Part shown: in pieces, positions 1 to 42,200 of the stretch | Numbering within the stretch: position 1 is the stretch's first letter | Layout: the number at the start of each line of letters is the position of its first letter | Source: Anoplopoma fimbria | Lineage: Eukaryota > Chordata > Actinopteri > Perciformes > Anoplopomatidae | Assembly (NCBI RefSeq): GCF_027596085.1 | Contig: NC_072462.1 | Coordinates: forward strand, 16,406,921-16,470,920 | Length of the DNA stretch: 64,000 nt | Reading direction: 5' to 3' | Notes under the pieces: generated by a model | Told to the model about the DNA's origin: nothing | Databases searched by the model: none | What the model saw: the letters and a program-made list of their open reading frames with translations, nothing else | Made by a program: the position numbers and the translations under genes

Positions 1-17016
<17,016 letters not shown>

Positions 17017-17729
17017 AGCTGCAGAGGGAGCTCAACAGTAACACACTGCCAGCTGCTGAGGCTTCTGTGCAGCTCGCTGAGGAGAATCAAAGGCTGAGGA
17101 TTGAGCAGAAGACAGCTGCATGTGTCTATAATAAACACATGCTGCTATCAGATGAGAGGAGAATACATCACCATGCAATACCAGCTCCTTCCACTAGCCT
17201 CCCGTTTATACCTGTCAACCAAGTATCCCAGTTCCAGGCCCCAAACAGATCAGTCAGCTCTGATGTCTTCCAGCTGGCCCCTTTTAAAACGCCAGGAAAA
17301 GAAAGCAGGACGGCACTCCGCAGCTCCTCCTCTTCTGCATGTCCAAAACCTGCTGAGACCTCCAATGTTTTCCTCACGGCACCGTTTGGAAAGAAGCAGG
17401 AAACCACCAAAGATGATCCTGCTTACACTCACATATTTAAGTCTGGTACACAGCAGATTCAAACCAGCAAACAGTGTCGCCAGGTCCCGGGACCATCTCA
17501 TCCCGGTCCTCAGTCTCTCGGTATTCGGGCCCCTCCTCTGCACACGGAGGCCCCTCTGCTCCAGCAGCCGGTGGCGGTGCACCGGGTCGTCTCCAGGATC
17601 GGTCAGCAGGCCGCCGTGGGCTCGGTAGCGGTTGGGCCTCTGCACTCCTGGACCATCGGGGGGAGACCTCTGGACGACCCGTTCACCGGTGCACCTTTCC
17701 ATCCAAGATGCTCTCAGGGGAAACCTTGA
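17017..17729 (+). CDS. aak1: aak1 alternative last exon (long AAK1 isoform tail)
   Basis: An acceptor (CTCCACATGCAG) precedes 236 open codons ending in TGA at 17727-17729. The first two bases (AG) complete a codon begun by one base, exactly the phase left by aak1 exon 11560-11667, so this exon can replace 12057-12157. Repeated motifs DVFQLAPF, NVFLTAPF and DPFTGAPF resemble the C-terminal repeats of BMP2K and the long AAK1 form. The last one contains a DPF adaptor-binding motif. Known of the family: a long AAK1 splice form carries an extra C-terminal clathrin-binding segment. Inference: this exon encodes that segment. No transcript evidence is available here. It could instead be the end of an independent gene, but I see no upstream exons for one in 12158-17016. 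Confidence 0.78.
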
Positions 17730-20294
17730 TCATATAATCATCTCTGAAAATATGCCAAGTCGGAGGTTTTTTCTGTTGTGAGCCAAAGTAGATTTCAGTC
17801 GCAGTATTACTCAAATTTCTAATGTAGTTTAACTCTTGTCATTATTACTGCAGTATTAAAACGAGTAAATAATCCTTTTACTGATTATATACTTGTTTAA
17901 AATGAATGTTCTACCTCAGTCATGTGATTTGCTTTCAGTCTGAGCACAACAGTGCATCATTTAGCACTTAAACATTGTGAAGTTGGACTGAGAAGTTTCT
18001 AAGATGACCATGAAGGATTTGTCTGGGACTAGATTTTAAACTGAATTTAGGATATCAAAAAGGGGTTTTGTTAAAAGGTCAAATCCATAATTTTGACCAG
18101 GTAGTAAAAATAATAGTGTGTTTCATAATTACTATTGGTGTTTTACTTTGACCTTTAGACTTAGACCCATCAGTTTGGCAGTGATTGCGATTTCTTAACT
18201 TTTCTAGTTGTGTACTCTTTTGTTTACACGTATATAACGGATTGTGCCTTGAATACCAGTTGGATTGTTTTTTACTAAAATGGCTGAAGGCGTTCGGTCA
18301 GTATTCAGCATAAGTTCTGCAAAACATACCAAACATTCTGCTGCGAGCCAAAGTAATCATTGGATATCAAATGTGATCGTGTGAAACGTTTTTCACACAG
18401 TTGAAGGACAAAACATATTCATGCAGTATTTACTTTCATATTTACGAGGGAAAGCACTGAAACTCTGAAGAGATTTTAAGAAAACACAGACTACACAAAA
18501 TCCCAAATGGCTGGTCACTCGAGAGCTGTACTGGAACCAGTATGATGTTGGAAGGATCTCAATTTAAGTGCTTAATTGAATAATTGTTTGCAGGCATTTC
18601 TTCTAACAAACTGCACCAGTGTTATGGACCTTTTACAATGATTTATTCCCCGCTAATGTTGTTTGTATTTTGTCTTGGTATTTTAAATGAAACATATCAT
18701 GTCTGTGGTTCTAATGCTGATGTCCTACAGCATAAGAGGACAGGTTAGAAGGGATTCTCAAGAAAGCACCAACATCACCTCCACCAAGTCGACTTTGTAG
18801 TAAGTTTCTCTCAAAGTGATAAGATTTAAAATAATGCTTTTAGTTTTGCTTCACACTTTCTCACAGATAAAGACTTTTTGTAAACAACGCTGCCTCGCCA
18901 TTCTAAGTATTTGTATATTCCTATATTATCTGGCTATTAATACCAGACCATAGAAAGTGTTATTAGTGAAAATTAAACTGATTTTATTAAAGGTTTGTAA
19001 ACATAATGACATCCTGGTCTTTCTGCTTGTCCCTCATTGCTGCTGTTTAATATTAAGGCATCCAGGGTTTCATGGCTGTACCTGAGATTGGACATGATGA
19101 CAAATGCCTGTTAGAATTTGAGCCACTTTGTAAGAAGATATCAGCAGGACCTTGTGGAGGCTGAGATGTTGTTTCATGTCTTAAGTGTGTTGATAGACTT
19201 GCTGAGGTTTACTTTACGAGGAGGATGAGTCCCCATTCCTCTGTACGCAGCAGGATGTTGTTGCGCCACCGCTACAGTCTTGTCGTTAAATCTGTGGCAG
19301 GGAGGACAAAAAGTATTTTTCTTTCCAGACTTTCAAGGAAAGTTTTTAGTTTATCTTCATTTTTATTTCGCCACATTATGCAGATTAAACAAAATGGAAA
19401 AAACACTGGTATCCACTAGTCATGAGTTATCTTAATGTCAGATTGAGCCCCCAGTAAACCACTAAAACATGCAAATTACAGTTTAAACCTCTATCTAGCT
19501 GAGGAGGAAAAGGGTAAGTTGAGCTTGTGTGAAAGACGAGCTGCTTGTTTTGATTTAACATCAAGGAGCTCTGAAGAGCAAATGGAAAAAGAGGAGAGTG
19601 AACCGGGTCGTGAGCTGATTTCATCTGAGTAAACATGTCAGGATGTGTATACGTGAATGGAAATAGATAAATCTGAGGCTTTCCTGTCAATTAGCTCAAG
19701 GCTGCTTGTCAGCTGAACTTTTGAAGTCGCTTAACTGTGGAGCTGGAACGAGGTGGGACATCAGGGATTGCCAGTGTTGTGCAGCCAAGGTAGACAAGTG
19801 TGCCAAATGTTGTCAAGAAAGATCAAGAAGGAAGGTTGATTTGATCATTCGTACAGTATATTGATATTATTTTGCCTTGTTTTCCTTTTGGATATAAAAT
19901 GATTTAATATTGTGTTTATGTTTGACAATCAAAAAGACAGACTCTAGCAGGAAACGGGGAAAAAAGGAATAAAAACAGACCAAAAATACTTTTAAGTGGT
20001 CCCAAAGGGCTAAACTTTATGCTCAAGTTACCTATGCTTAACAATTTGACGACTGCAGATGGACTTGGTAAAGTGTTAAGCTGTGTAAATGCCTCCTCCA
20101 GATCATGGCATCATAGTTGGATTTTGATTTTATTGTCTGCCTCAAATCGGACTGCCTCTGCTTCTGGCAGTTTTCTCCCGGAGACACGCCTCCATGAGCT
20201 CACCGCCCACAGGACTGCGAGTCCGTCTGCATGGATCTGTGAAAGCATTTACAAATGAAGAAGGAGCTAAGAAACTAAGGAAAGCACATGGAGA

Positions 20295-20324
20295 AGATCT
20301 ACTAAGATTTATTTTAGTAGATCT
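20295..20324. repeat. Perfect 11-bp inverted repeat (hairpin, 8-nt loop)
   Basis: AGATCTACTAA at 20295-20305 is mirrored by TTAGTAGATCT at 20314-20324, with an 8-nt loop. Intergenic, no flanking repeat recognised. Function unknown. Confidence 0.9.
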
Positions 20325-21050
20325 GAGTGGAATTCTACTCTTCTGACTGGCTGCTCCTTTGGCTTGTTGCGTAATTCTAAACTCTGAAAATCAAGTTACA
20401 TTAGTAGTATTTAGATAGTTAATACACAGTTTACCCAAAATAGAAACTACTTAGTCCAAACTGTTCCTAGTTATAAATAAAGTGAACTACTTCACTTTAT
20501 TCCTCCTTTTTTAAATCCATCCGCTTTCTAGCTGTATGCACATTTCCTGCAGTGCCAGCCAGGAAAGCAGAGAAGCCCAGATGTGCTTTTTTTTCACAGC
20601 AAATTCTTCCAGTTTTTCCATAAGCATCTAGTAGGGGCCAAAATATCTTAGTATGGAGACATCCGAGGGCATCTTTACCAGGTGGAACAACCTCCTCGAC
20701 CACAGCTCGACTCCTCTTGTCAAAGATGTGAAGCCTTATTTTGGTTGTTTGTTCTTTAGTCTTTTGATCACTAGTAGCAAATCTTCTCAATGAAGAGAAG
20801 TGCAATTCAATGGTCTGGTCAAATACAGGGGCCTGATTTAAAACGAGGTTTATACATACTGTACCCTTTTTATTGTTAGGACAAAGTTCATTGGTTGTTT
20901 TTTAAAGTTAAAGGTCCTGCACACTCGGGTGATTTCAATTCTGGCTGATTAGACTTCTGCTCAGGTTGGATTTACACAGAGAATCATATGATGTCACCAA
21001 ACTTTATAAGGCAATAAAAGTCCTACTCTTTGTCTGAAATCACTTTTCTA

Positions 21051-21056
21051 TTTATT
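21051..21056 (-). promoter_or_regulatory. Candidate polyadenylation signal for antxr1
   Basis: TTTATT on the plus strand reads AATAAA on the minus strand, about 860 nt beyond the antxr1 stop. It is the first canonical hexamer I saw on that strand after the coding end. Unsupported by transcript data. Confidence 0.35.
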
Positions 21057-21909
21057 ATAAAGTGCACTATATTTATCCTCCATTTTATTTGAGGGTGGGA
21101 ATTCTGAGCGTAAAATTGAAGTAGAGGCATCACAAAGTCCCACATCAGACATCTTGCCTGGTAATAGCAGGAAAAGCACAGGTGCAACTAATAACATTAA
21201 CATTGCCTCTGAAAAAAGAAAAAAAGAAAGCCAAAGTTTATTTTCCCAAAATGTCAAAATGCTCGGTTACTGCCTTGCCTACTTTTACCTAAAAAGATGT
21301 AATGAAAAGTTTCATTGTCAAATTAGACATTTAATGCAATATCAAATTCTGTACATCTTTCTGTGATTTAATGAATATTCATTCACAAAATAAACATTTT
21401 CAAAGACAGCGCTTCCTAAACAGATGTTCATGTATAAAACACATGACACAATTTTTGAGCCACTGGATTTTGCTGTTTGAACTCAATGATTATTGCTTTT
21501 CACTGCACGAAGCAGTGGAATATTAATTTTAAATCAAAAGACTCACATCAGGCGAAGGCTAAAATGCTAATTTATACGACTCCATAGCACAACGCTTGAC
21601 CGATGTGTCTGTTTTGCTATTAGGAAAGAGTGTTCTTAAAAAATGAATACATTGCTTAGCTCCAATAGCATTTAATAGTCAAAGCTGTGCTCCCTATGCT
21701 AAATGTTCACTTTCTAGACTTTTTAAAAAAAAGTCAGAGTTCATGCGTGTTGAGGAAAACAGACTGTGCAGGATTTGAATCGCCAGCTGCAGCCTCAAAA
21801 GGCAGCGTTATACAGTCACTCTGTTTGGACAGAGGCACAGTGAGAGGATTCCATCAGGTTTCCATCCTGAGCTTGGCTCCTTCTCCTCAACTCTTTGTTT
21901 TTATAATCT

Positions 21910-33356
<11,447 letters not shown>

Positions 33357-34264
33357 CACCCCAAGTTTAGGAGAAAGCACCAGCTCAACCAAAGAGAAGG
33401 TAAACATTAATGCTCTCCAGTTGGAGTGTTTTCGGCCACTTTCCCCTCTCACAACACACTGGTGAAGTCAGCCATGCTGTGCAGACAAATCTCCAAGGCA
33501 TTAAACGCTCCTCTCTGGATCAGCGTCCCATCTCCTCAGCATTAGTTGTGAGCTGAGGAGGAGTGAAGCTGGTGGGATTGAGTCTTTGGTTTCCTCTCTC
33601 TCCACACTAAATCATTTAAGCACACGGTGCCATGAGCTCACATCAACAAAAGAAAAAAGAAAAAGTCTTAATGAGTGATTTAATGTGTTGTTTGTCTGAA
33701 TTACCCTACAACTTTCACCAGATCATTTTTATTTCCAACATTTGTTTTTGTTTTTGTTCTTTAACTTTTCTTGCAGGTTTACTCAATTCAACACTTAGCC
33801 ATCAGTGCCACTTAGTGGTTAACACGTGCAACATGCAAGTCACTGTGCTGGTCAGTCAGTTCAGTTTATTTAAAAGTAAGAACTATTCCTCAGGGAAACG
33901 TGGAATAATGATAATGTTGTTTCTCTTCATATGTAACACTTTGTTGAAACGGTTTATACAAGATTACCATCTGATGTCAAGCACAGGAAACGCTTTAGGT
34001 AATCACAAAAGAAAATAAATGCTACACAGTGATTTATACACATATAGAGTAGATGAATACTAAAAAATCATATTAGAGTTTCTGTGCAAATTCCATGTTG
34101 ATTAAGAATCAGGAAAAACGATTAATTTCTTAATAGGTTGACCTGAGAAGGGGAATAACAATAGCTGTGTCATTCATTTGGATATGTTTAAAAAATACAT
34201 TTAAGACTCTAAACGGAATCCACAGAATTTCTTCATAACAGGAAAAATAAGCTTTTAATCAGGA

Positions 34265-34480
34265 GATAGGAAAGTCGCTATGCACATGACTTAGCCTACC
34301 ATGTTGAATAGAAGTCAGCGGTACCGGTAGCTGGATTTCGTTACCTTTGGACAGAGCCGGCTAGCTGTTTCCCCCTGATTCCAGGGTTTATGTTAATCTA
34401 AGATAATCCCCTGCTGACTTCAGCTTTATACTGTACATAACGTACGAGTCAGAGAGTGGTATCAATACTCTCTTCTTAGT
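34265..34480 (-). repeat. Interspersed teleost repeat, family C (inverted copy)
   Basis: Contains ACCTTTGGACAGAGCCGGCT, AGCTGTTTCCCCCTGATTCC, TTATGTTAATCTAAG and GAGAGTGGTATCAATACTCT. This is the antisense of the fish repeat that reads AAACTTTGGGAAATACGC and GAAACAGGGGGAAACAGC. A sense copy lies at 46335-46560. Class unknown to me. Confidence 0.6.
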
Positions 34481-35514
34481 CTCTGAAAAAAAGCGTAAGT
34501 GTATTCTGTCCAATTTAGAAGTTCAGACAATTCAACACTGCAGAGTTGGACTTTCAGTTAAACTCTTGAACCCTCTGTCTCAGGCCATGGCTTGAAAATG
34601 CCACGCCCAAATTTCATTTCTGCAACTACAAGGTCTATTTTAATAATCTCAGTATTATAATAAGGGTGACACTTGTTAGATTTCTTCGAAAAGTGAACGT
34701 ATCAGTAAATGTATCTTACTGGGTACATGTAAATGAAGATGGAACACAGCATTGTGTGCCATTTGAAACGTTTTAGGGTAACTACAACTTTTAATTAAAT
34801 TAACAATTACATTTTAAAATACAATTGTGTTGGCTTTGTTTTGAAAAATAAGTCAGTCAGACCTCTCTATACGTGTTCCCACTCAAAAAACACACTAGTC
34901 TATTTGACCAGCTCATGCCTGTATTGAAGGCCAATGCCATTAGGATAAGTGAAAACGCCGAACTATTACCTTAAAGTGTTAAAAAACTAAATGTCTGGTT
35001 ACTTTTATATATGCCTGAAATATACAGGCCATTTTAAGACCTGAATTTTGCATCAGACTTAAGAAGACTCAGTTAAAAACTGTTGATAATCTCAAAGCAG
35101 CTGCAATAGAGAGATCCTTTGACACCAAACCAACTAAACCGAAGTGACAGTTTTTGGGCCTTTCACCCAAATAAAAAAAACAAAACAAGGCAGTGGTCCT
35201 TTCTGTCCGTGCCAACATAAAACAGTTTATAAAGGAAACTGAATCTTCGTTTACCATCACTGCATAACACTGAGTAGCAGAAAAGTACCTCAGATGGAGA
35301 GCAGAAAGGAGGATTTGTCTCTTGTGAAAGAAGATGTATTTGCTAAAAAAAAAATGGGTAAACTACAGTCATCAATCAAGGGGGCAGCTGCGGAGGACAT
35401 TAAACGCATCACACTCGGTAAGTGGATTCCTTCCTATAATACTGAGATTATTACATTTGTACTTTAGTTTGTAATTCAATCAGCTCCTGCACTAATGAGT
35501 CAGTGTATCCACAC

Positions 35515-35641
<127 letters not shown>

Positions 35642-36214
35642 TGGTGTGGACCCTCTAACCTGCAGGTGGTGTATCCGGTCAAGAACAAACACCTACTGAG
35701 AATGTCTTTGAAGCAGCTCTCTAGAAACAGCCTGTGTGTATTTAATAAGAGTCAGCATAGCTAATATCTTTAAAGTATTTGCAGGAATTCCCAAATGAAT
35801 GCTGTTGTATTAAATAAATTGTCCCAGCATGCACGTGAAGGGTATATGCCAGGAGCTAGACATTGAAGCTCTTCTCTTATATTTTAATCTTAACTGTTAA
35901 TTTAGCTCCTAATGATACTCTATAGATTTAAAGAAAAGAAACGTTAAATGAGGTTTAATACACATTATGTAAACGTGCATTACCCATCTGCCTGCAGGTG
36001 AAGCCCCACCTCTGGCTTCAGATGCATGGATGTGTGTTTTGCTGTGAACTGTGTGCACTCTGCTCTCCGTCCTGTATGGCAACGAATCACTGCGGCAGAA
36101 TGGAGACGCTGAGTTTCTGAAATCACGGCGCCGCATTCGAGTAACTTTTTTTTTTTTTTTTTTGCGCTATTTTCTCTTCTTACTATCAACGACTTTACCT
36201 CTCGTAGATATTTA

Positions 36215-39200
36215 ATGTCAAGTAGCCTAATGGAAGTCGCTCCAACATTTATGTTCCTGCTGTGCAGTCTGCGCGTTTCTCTGGCGGCTGATTGGGAGTT
36301 TGTGGACAGTAACTTTACCTCCCTCGGTGATGCAATCGACTACAAAGATCCCTGTAAAGCTGGTACAGTGAATTTTTACTCTATTTACTCTATGAATTTA
36401 TTGATCTTTTGCATTTCCTTTCTGGTGTTTATTGAGCCAATATCCATGGCCCCTGGGCCCTTATCACTGTGAGCTGATACATATGTATTAAGTTAAATAT
36501 GAAGTGAATAATATGAATAATTTAGGATTATGTGTAAAAATAATACAAGTATTTACATCCCAGTGAGCACAAACCGGGATTTCAAAAATGTTTGAAAATG
36601 TTGATGATTTGTTCAGTTGTAGGTTGAAAGAGAGATGATATTTCTTATTTCTCCAAAGTCATATTACACTAGTGGTTTAAATGTGGTCTCCACGGCACGT
36701 TTAATATTTCACATAAAAAGGCATAAATATGGAACTATATACGTTTTGCTGCCATCAAGACGGTCACAGGACGTGGTAACGGAGCAGTGTACATTCTGTC
36801 TGTACATTCATGTAAAACACAATGGTGCGCCTACTGCTGGAACACGCATGCGCAGGAACTTAGGCTCAGACTGCATCCACAACTTTGAAATTAGCAGCCG
36901 GTCTGGAGACTCGGCATCGGACTTGCGGAGCGAAGGGAACGAGCTGACGGGAGAAGAACGTGACGCTTCACGCCAACTACATACTTTGTAAGTATTTGAA
37001 CTACTGGATTCCAATTATTCAAAGTGAAATTTGCATAATTAATATCATTTTAAGCTGCTCACGATGCAGGCGAGGCTGCTACATGGACCAACAGTAAACA
37101 TTAACATGTGTGTAAGTTAATGTTGATGTGTTTATGGGCTGTCGCTGATATAAAGTGAGTTTTAGGCCATTTTACATCTAAAATATACTACAAAACGCTA
37201 GTGGGGCTGTACACAGTTTAAATGGGGAGGAAGTGAGTAAAACTATTTGATGTACAAGAAGAAGGTCAGAACATTGTTGTTTGGCATACAGCAACATACA
37301 AACAATATAAAGTCTTATAATGTGTAATATGCCAGAGAGCATCTTTACGTTGAAAAGAACTGGTTCAAGAGTTAATATGTTTTTCTAATTCTTGTTTTAT
37401 TTACAGATGTCCATCTGAAACTGGCTCCTGGGAGGCTTTGACAACCACATTTAAAGGAGCAAAAGGCACATTTTTTAAAATTTCATTGTAGTTGTATGAA
37501 TAAAAACAAATGAATTGTTGCCTGTGTCAGATGGTCTTCTTTGTCCTGTCAGTGTAAACTGTTAACGTGTTACTATGACTACGTTTAATTGCTACATATT
37601 TACTGTGAGCAGTTTGAGGATCAAAAGACGTTTAAAACAAAAATAACCTCCAAATTTTCATCTTACTGTTAGTTAATTAACATAACTAAGTGCATGAGAT
37701 ATAACTGCAAAATAAATAAACTTTCACAGTCAAGTTTGTATATGAGTAACTGTACATTTGACTACTATATTAACTTTCTCTTTTCTTTCTTTCTCTATAT
37801 GTGGGGATCTGTTTAGTCCTGGCTCAAAGTAAAACAAGGGCATTCTGATAATGATTGACACAAATCAACTTAATTCAACTGCTGTCGAGTAATGTTCAAG
37901 TTCAAGCTAGTGGTGGAAGAAGTAAAACCCCACTAGGAAATACTCCATTACAAGTAAAGTCATGGAATTTTACTTAAGCAGAAGTACAAAATTCTTAGCA
38001 AAAATGTACTCCAGTATCATTAATAAAAGTTCTCATTAGGTGACAGAATGGCCCCTTATTATTGTAGGTACATTCTTCAGTTTCTCTAACGTTTAAGTGT
38101 GAATTTCATCTTCAGCAAAGCATCATATGTTATGAGCAAAATATTGATATAGTGTTGTCATAACTACGAGCATTCTCAGTGTACAGATTACACAAGTTGT
38201 TTTTCTCCATCTCCGAACATGCCAAACAATTACTTGGGTTATTGGGGGGCCTCCAGCTGCTTGGAGTCCCTTTTTTTACTTGTGACTTCTGAAACTTCCA
38301 AAACACACCACTCTTCTTCTCAGAGGCAGTTGCCGGGAGACTAGGGGTCATTGAGGCCGTGCCAGCGCAATCCTCGGCTGGACGCCGGTGAAATCCCTCT
38401 GGCTTCAGGGCATGGGGTGCACACTGCAGGGGTGACAGTCATTTACAGTCACCCTTTGCATGAGTGAATTCACTTCAAAGGCCGACATAGGGCCTGCTAC
38501 GTCTTTTCATTGGGACTTTCAAAGGTTGTTACATCACACGGCTAAATTAGGTATTTAATGGGAGCGACTCTGGCGAGCTGTTGTGTTCAACTATTACAAC
38601 GTGAGATCCTGATTTATACAGGAGGAAACTAAATGTTTAACCCATAGAGGGAACAGAGACAAATGTGTGCGTGATGTCACCTTTAAGTTTCAGAATAGAC
38701 ATTCTGAAGCTTGGATTTAGATTTATCACTCAGTGCCGTCTTTATCAATTACTGGAGCGGGAAAATCCCAATTTGGGTTTTAGAATTAGCTATTGAGATA
38801 TCAGTGTCTTGAGTCTTTGACTTTGTGTTTTAAGGCAGAAGTTGAAGGTTTTCCAATTCACTTAAACACATTTTGTTAAATCACCACCCGACTTTAGTCA
38901 TATTTTCTGACCCAGACAATCATTCCTGCTTATAGCATGTTTTATTCCTTATTATTGCTCTTCTTTGTATCCCAATTTCAGCTGTTAAGGTTGAATTATC
39001 TGAAAGGAACCATCATTTTCAGCACAGATTCAGTAGCTACTCAAGCTATTAAGTTGCAACTTTTCAGCAATTTCACAGCTTACAAGTAAAAAAAATGCAT
39101 TCAAAATGTTATTTAAGTAAAAGTACAGAAGTAGTATCAGTAAAATGTACTTAAAGTATTGTTAGTGAAAGTACTCATTATTCAGACTGACTCCTTTCAG

Positions 39201-42200
39201 AGTTGTATATATTTCAGCTGACCACATTATAGGAATATGAACATATTTAGTTATCATAGACTTACCAACATTTATTTATGAAGTTTTTCATATGAAGAGT
39301 TTTGTCGGATGTGATGTTTAACAGAGGTAATACAGTTCATGAACATAAATTTCAACCAGCCAAACTGATGCAACAAAGTGTAAATAGCATTTTAATGTTG
39401 TAACCACTTGAGGTGAAGCTAATTGTTTATATACTGCTGTGTGGTTTAATCTACAAGTCAGATTTTAAAAGTAGACGTATTTTGTGTATAAAATCTTAAA
39501 CTGAGAGCAATTAGTAACTATAGATGTCATATTAACTAACTGTACTTAAGAACAACACCTGAGTGAACGTATTTAATATATTTCCTCCTCGGGCCGTAAA
39601 GCTTCTGATATTAGGAAAAGGAACTGCTGGTTAATGATACAAATAATGATCCTGAATGTAGGTCACCCTAACCTTTGTTTTAAAAATCTGTTTGGTGTCA
39701 AAGAGCAAATCAGTTAATGATTGTGATCATTCTTTCTACATGGATATCCATATACTTGGCATTTTATTCTTCTGTAGAAAAGAAGAACCCTGAGTCTGAC
39801 TTTATTATGTTGTTGAACGTCATCACAATCTGGGCCTCATTCAAGAGATAAGAACAATGTTTGGGACCTCAATGCTACTAAACACACAGAAAACAAACAC
39901 ACAGTGATCCTGGAGTGCTCAGTGTTCCCTTTTATAATTAATAATGAGAAATTTGTTTAGTCCATAGAGTAAATCTGTTGATCGCCGCAGTTCTTCACCT
40001 TATCAAAATGGAGGTGTTTGCTCCGAAGTAAAGGACTACACTCCTGTTTTTATGAGATGCTGATCTGGAGTATGAAAACATATCCCCAATTCTTGACCAA
40101 TGCTACATATACTACAACAGAGTCGGGAAACACACAACTATGCAGACATCATCTATATATGCAATTTTTTATTAAGCTCCTACAACTGTTCTTTATGGTG
40201 CTTTATGCTTCTTTGCCATTTGAGTAGAAAAGTCCAACACAGTGTGATCACAATCCTGGAAAGTATTCAGTTCACATCTTCCTTCTTTTAAAATCACACA
40301 GCAGCTGGACAGTCCTCCAATGTGTTTCAGTTTGTGAACTCAGGAGGTGTGTTTGCTGATCAAACAGACACATGGAGTCCCGTTCGGACCTCTTTTCAGG
40401 ACGGAGATATGCGCTTACACACACACAGTAAAGCTACAGGGAGTTTTGGCTCCTGTTTGCATGAGAGAAAAAAACCTACTGATCTTCAGAGATAAAGTTT
40501 GAAAATAAGTTGTAACTGGTTTTGTCTGGGCAGAGAAAATCATTTAACCCACCACTCAAACAGCAAAATAGCTGGGGAGTGTGAAATAATGATCTAATGT
40601 GTGTACATTTTGGTTCCAGGTTTACAGTATGAAACAGAAGGACTTCTACAGGTTTCTGAGTTTATATTCCTCAGATCAAGGTTTCTACTTACAGAGAACA
40701 TTTTCCTTAAAGACATAGTTTAACATATTTGGAATAAGAAAATCATTGTCAATCTTTTTATCTGTTCATTATATATGTAGATACAGCAGTCTCCAGTCTT
40801 TAAGCTAAACTAACCATCTGCTGGATGCAGCTTCATATTTAAGCTTATTCATTGTACATCTTAAACATAATTTCATCTTTGTGCATGAAGTGTTTATCTG
40901 TGTGTTCATCTGTTTGCCCCAGCTGCCTTTTTGGGAGACATCGCCCTTGATGAAGATGATCTCCGCATGTTCAGAGACGCATTCAGCAGTGATGGTGCAC
41001 AGCACAGCGTCCACATCAACCACACAGACTCAGGTATCAAAGCAGGAATACTTCTGACTGACTGTTGAGGGAGTTCATACAAATGGACCTATTTTTTAAT
41101 TTAATTTTTTACAGTAAACACTTCCTCTTCCAATGAGAGCATCAGGGTTAAGAGATCTGCAGACAGACAGAGTCTCCGTCGTTGGAGGAGAGCAGCCACC
41201 TCCAGACCTGAGCGAGTGTGGCCAGATGGCATCATCCCGTATGTGATCAGTGGGAATTTCACTGGTGAGTTCTTACTGAAAACAGAAAATCATTCATACA
41301 TTCTTACAGGGGAGTTGTCCGCTATACACAACAAGCATGTGTTCGCCGCCTTGTGTGGTTTTGACATGCTGAAACTGTCAATCTCTTTTTCCTTTCAGGA
41401 AGTCAGAGAGCCATTTTCCGTCAGGCAATGCGTCACTGGGAGAAACACACTTGTGTAACGTTCACCGAGAGGACGACTGAAGAAAGCTACATTGTGTTCA
41501 CCTACCGACCTTGTGGGTGAGTTCAGAGCTCAATAACAATTTAAATAAAATTTGTTTAGTTTTATTTATTCATTTCTGAACAGATTTGCATGTAGATAAT
41601 GCCTCAGCCTTGATGCCAGTGTTTTCACAGAAAACCATACTGTTGTGTTTTAGAAATGTATATTGATTATCTTTGTACTGTGCAAGGCGTCTATTCATTT
41701 CCATTCATTTTCATGCAATGTGAAAGTCACAGAGCATTTTATCTAATTTCGGTTTATTGTTTTGATTTTATGGCCCACAGCTTTACTGTTTAGTTCTCAC
41801 TGTTCTCGTTACTGTTATCAGCCACGGCAGGTAACTGTTTTTATTAAAAAAGCTCTAAAAACAAAAAAGTAAAATATACAACTTGCCCAGCACCACGAAA
41901 GACAAACAAAGTTGGACACTAGCTGGTGATCGTAGTCACATTTTTTTGCAGTGAAATAGCCCAATATTTCCCTCAGGAGTTGATAGAGAGCAAAATACAG
42001 CTAAAAATAAATGAATATTAACTAACTTTAACACTCATTCATCAGATTCATCAGAAACTTATATCTAGAAATGTTATATATCTCGTATTGCTCTGTGTCT
42101 GCTGGATGTGCAAAAAAGCAACTGTTTTCTAACATGTTGGTGAATACTTGATGTTCAAGGTGAACATACAAAACTCGAGCAAGTTTGAAGAGTCGGTTAA

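Larger units (their letters stand above)
17730..21909. other. Intergenic region between aak1 and antxr1 (convergent 3' ends)
   Basis: No coding exon recognised on either strand. It should contain the 3' UTR of the long aak1 form on the left and that of antxr1 on the right. A perfect 11-bp inverted repeat lies at 20295-20324. A 102-codon minus-strand open frame at 20497-20805 shows no domain, and I treat it as chance. Confidence 0.6.
36363..40922 (+). other. bmp1 intron 1
   Basis: Intron of 4560 nt. It holds a GC-rich segment with a consensus donor and a downstream exon-like block ending in AATAAA (36800-37504, listed separately), two family B repeat copies and a family C fold-back. No conserved coding exon recognised. 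Confidence 0.7.

Noticed and set aside
20497..20805. 102-codon minus-strand frame between aak1 and antxr1
   Set aside because: No domain recognised, no splice context or start context of note; kept only as part of the intergenic description.
33632..34018. 128-codon plus-strand frame upstream of antxr1
   Set aside because: Composition is random and Cys/Phe-rich with no signal or domain organisation; likely chance.
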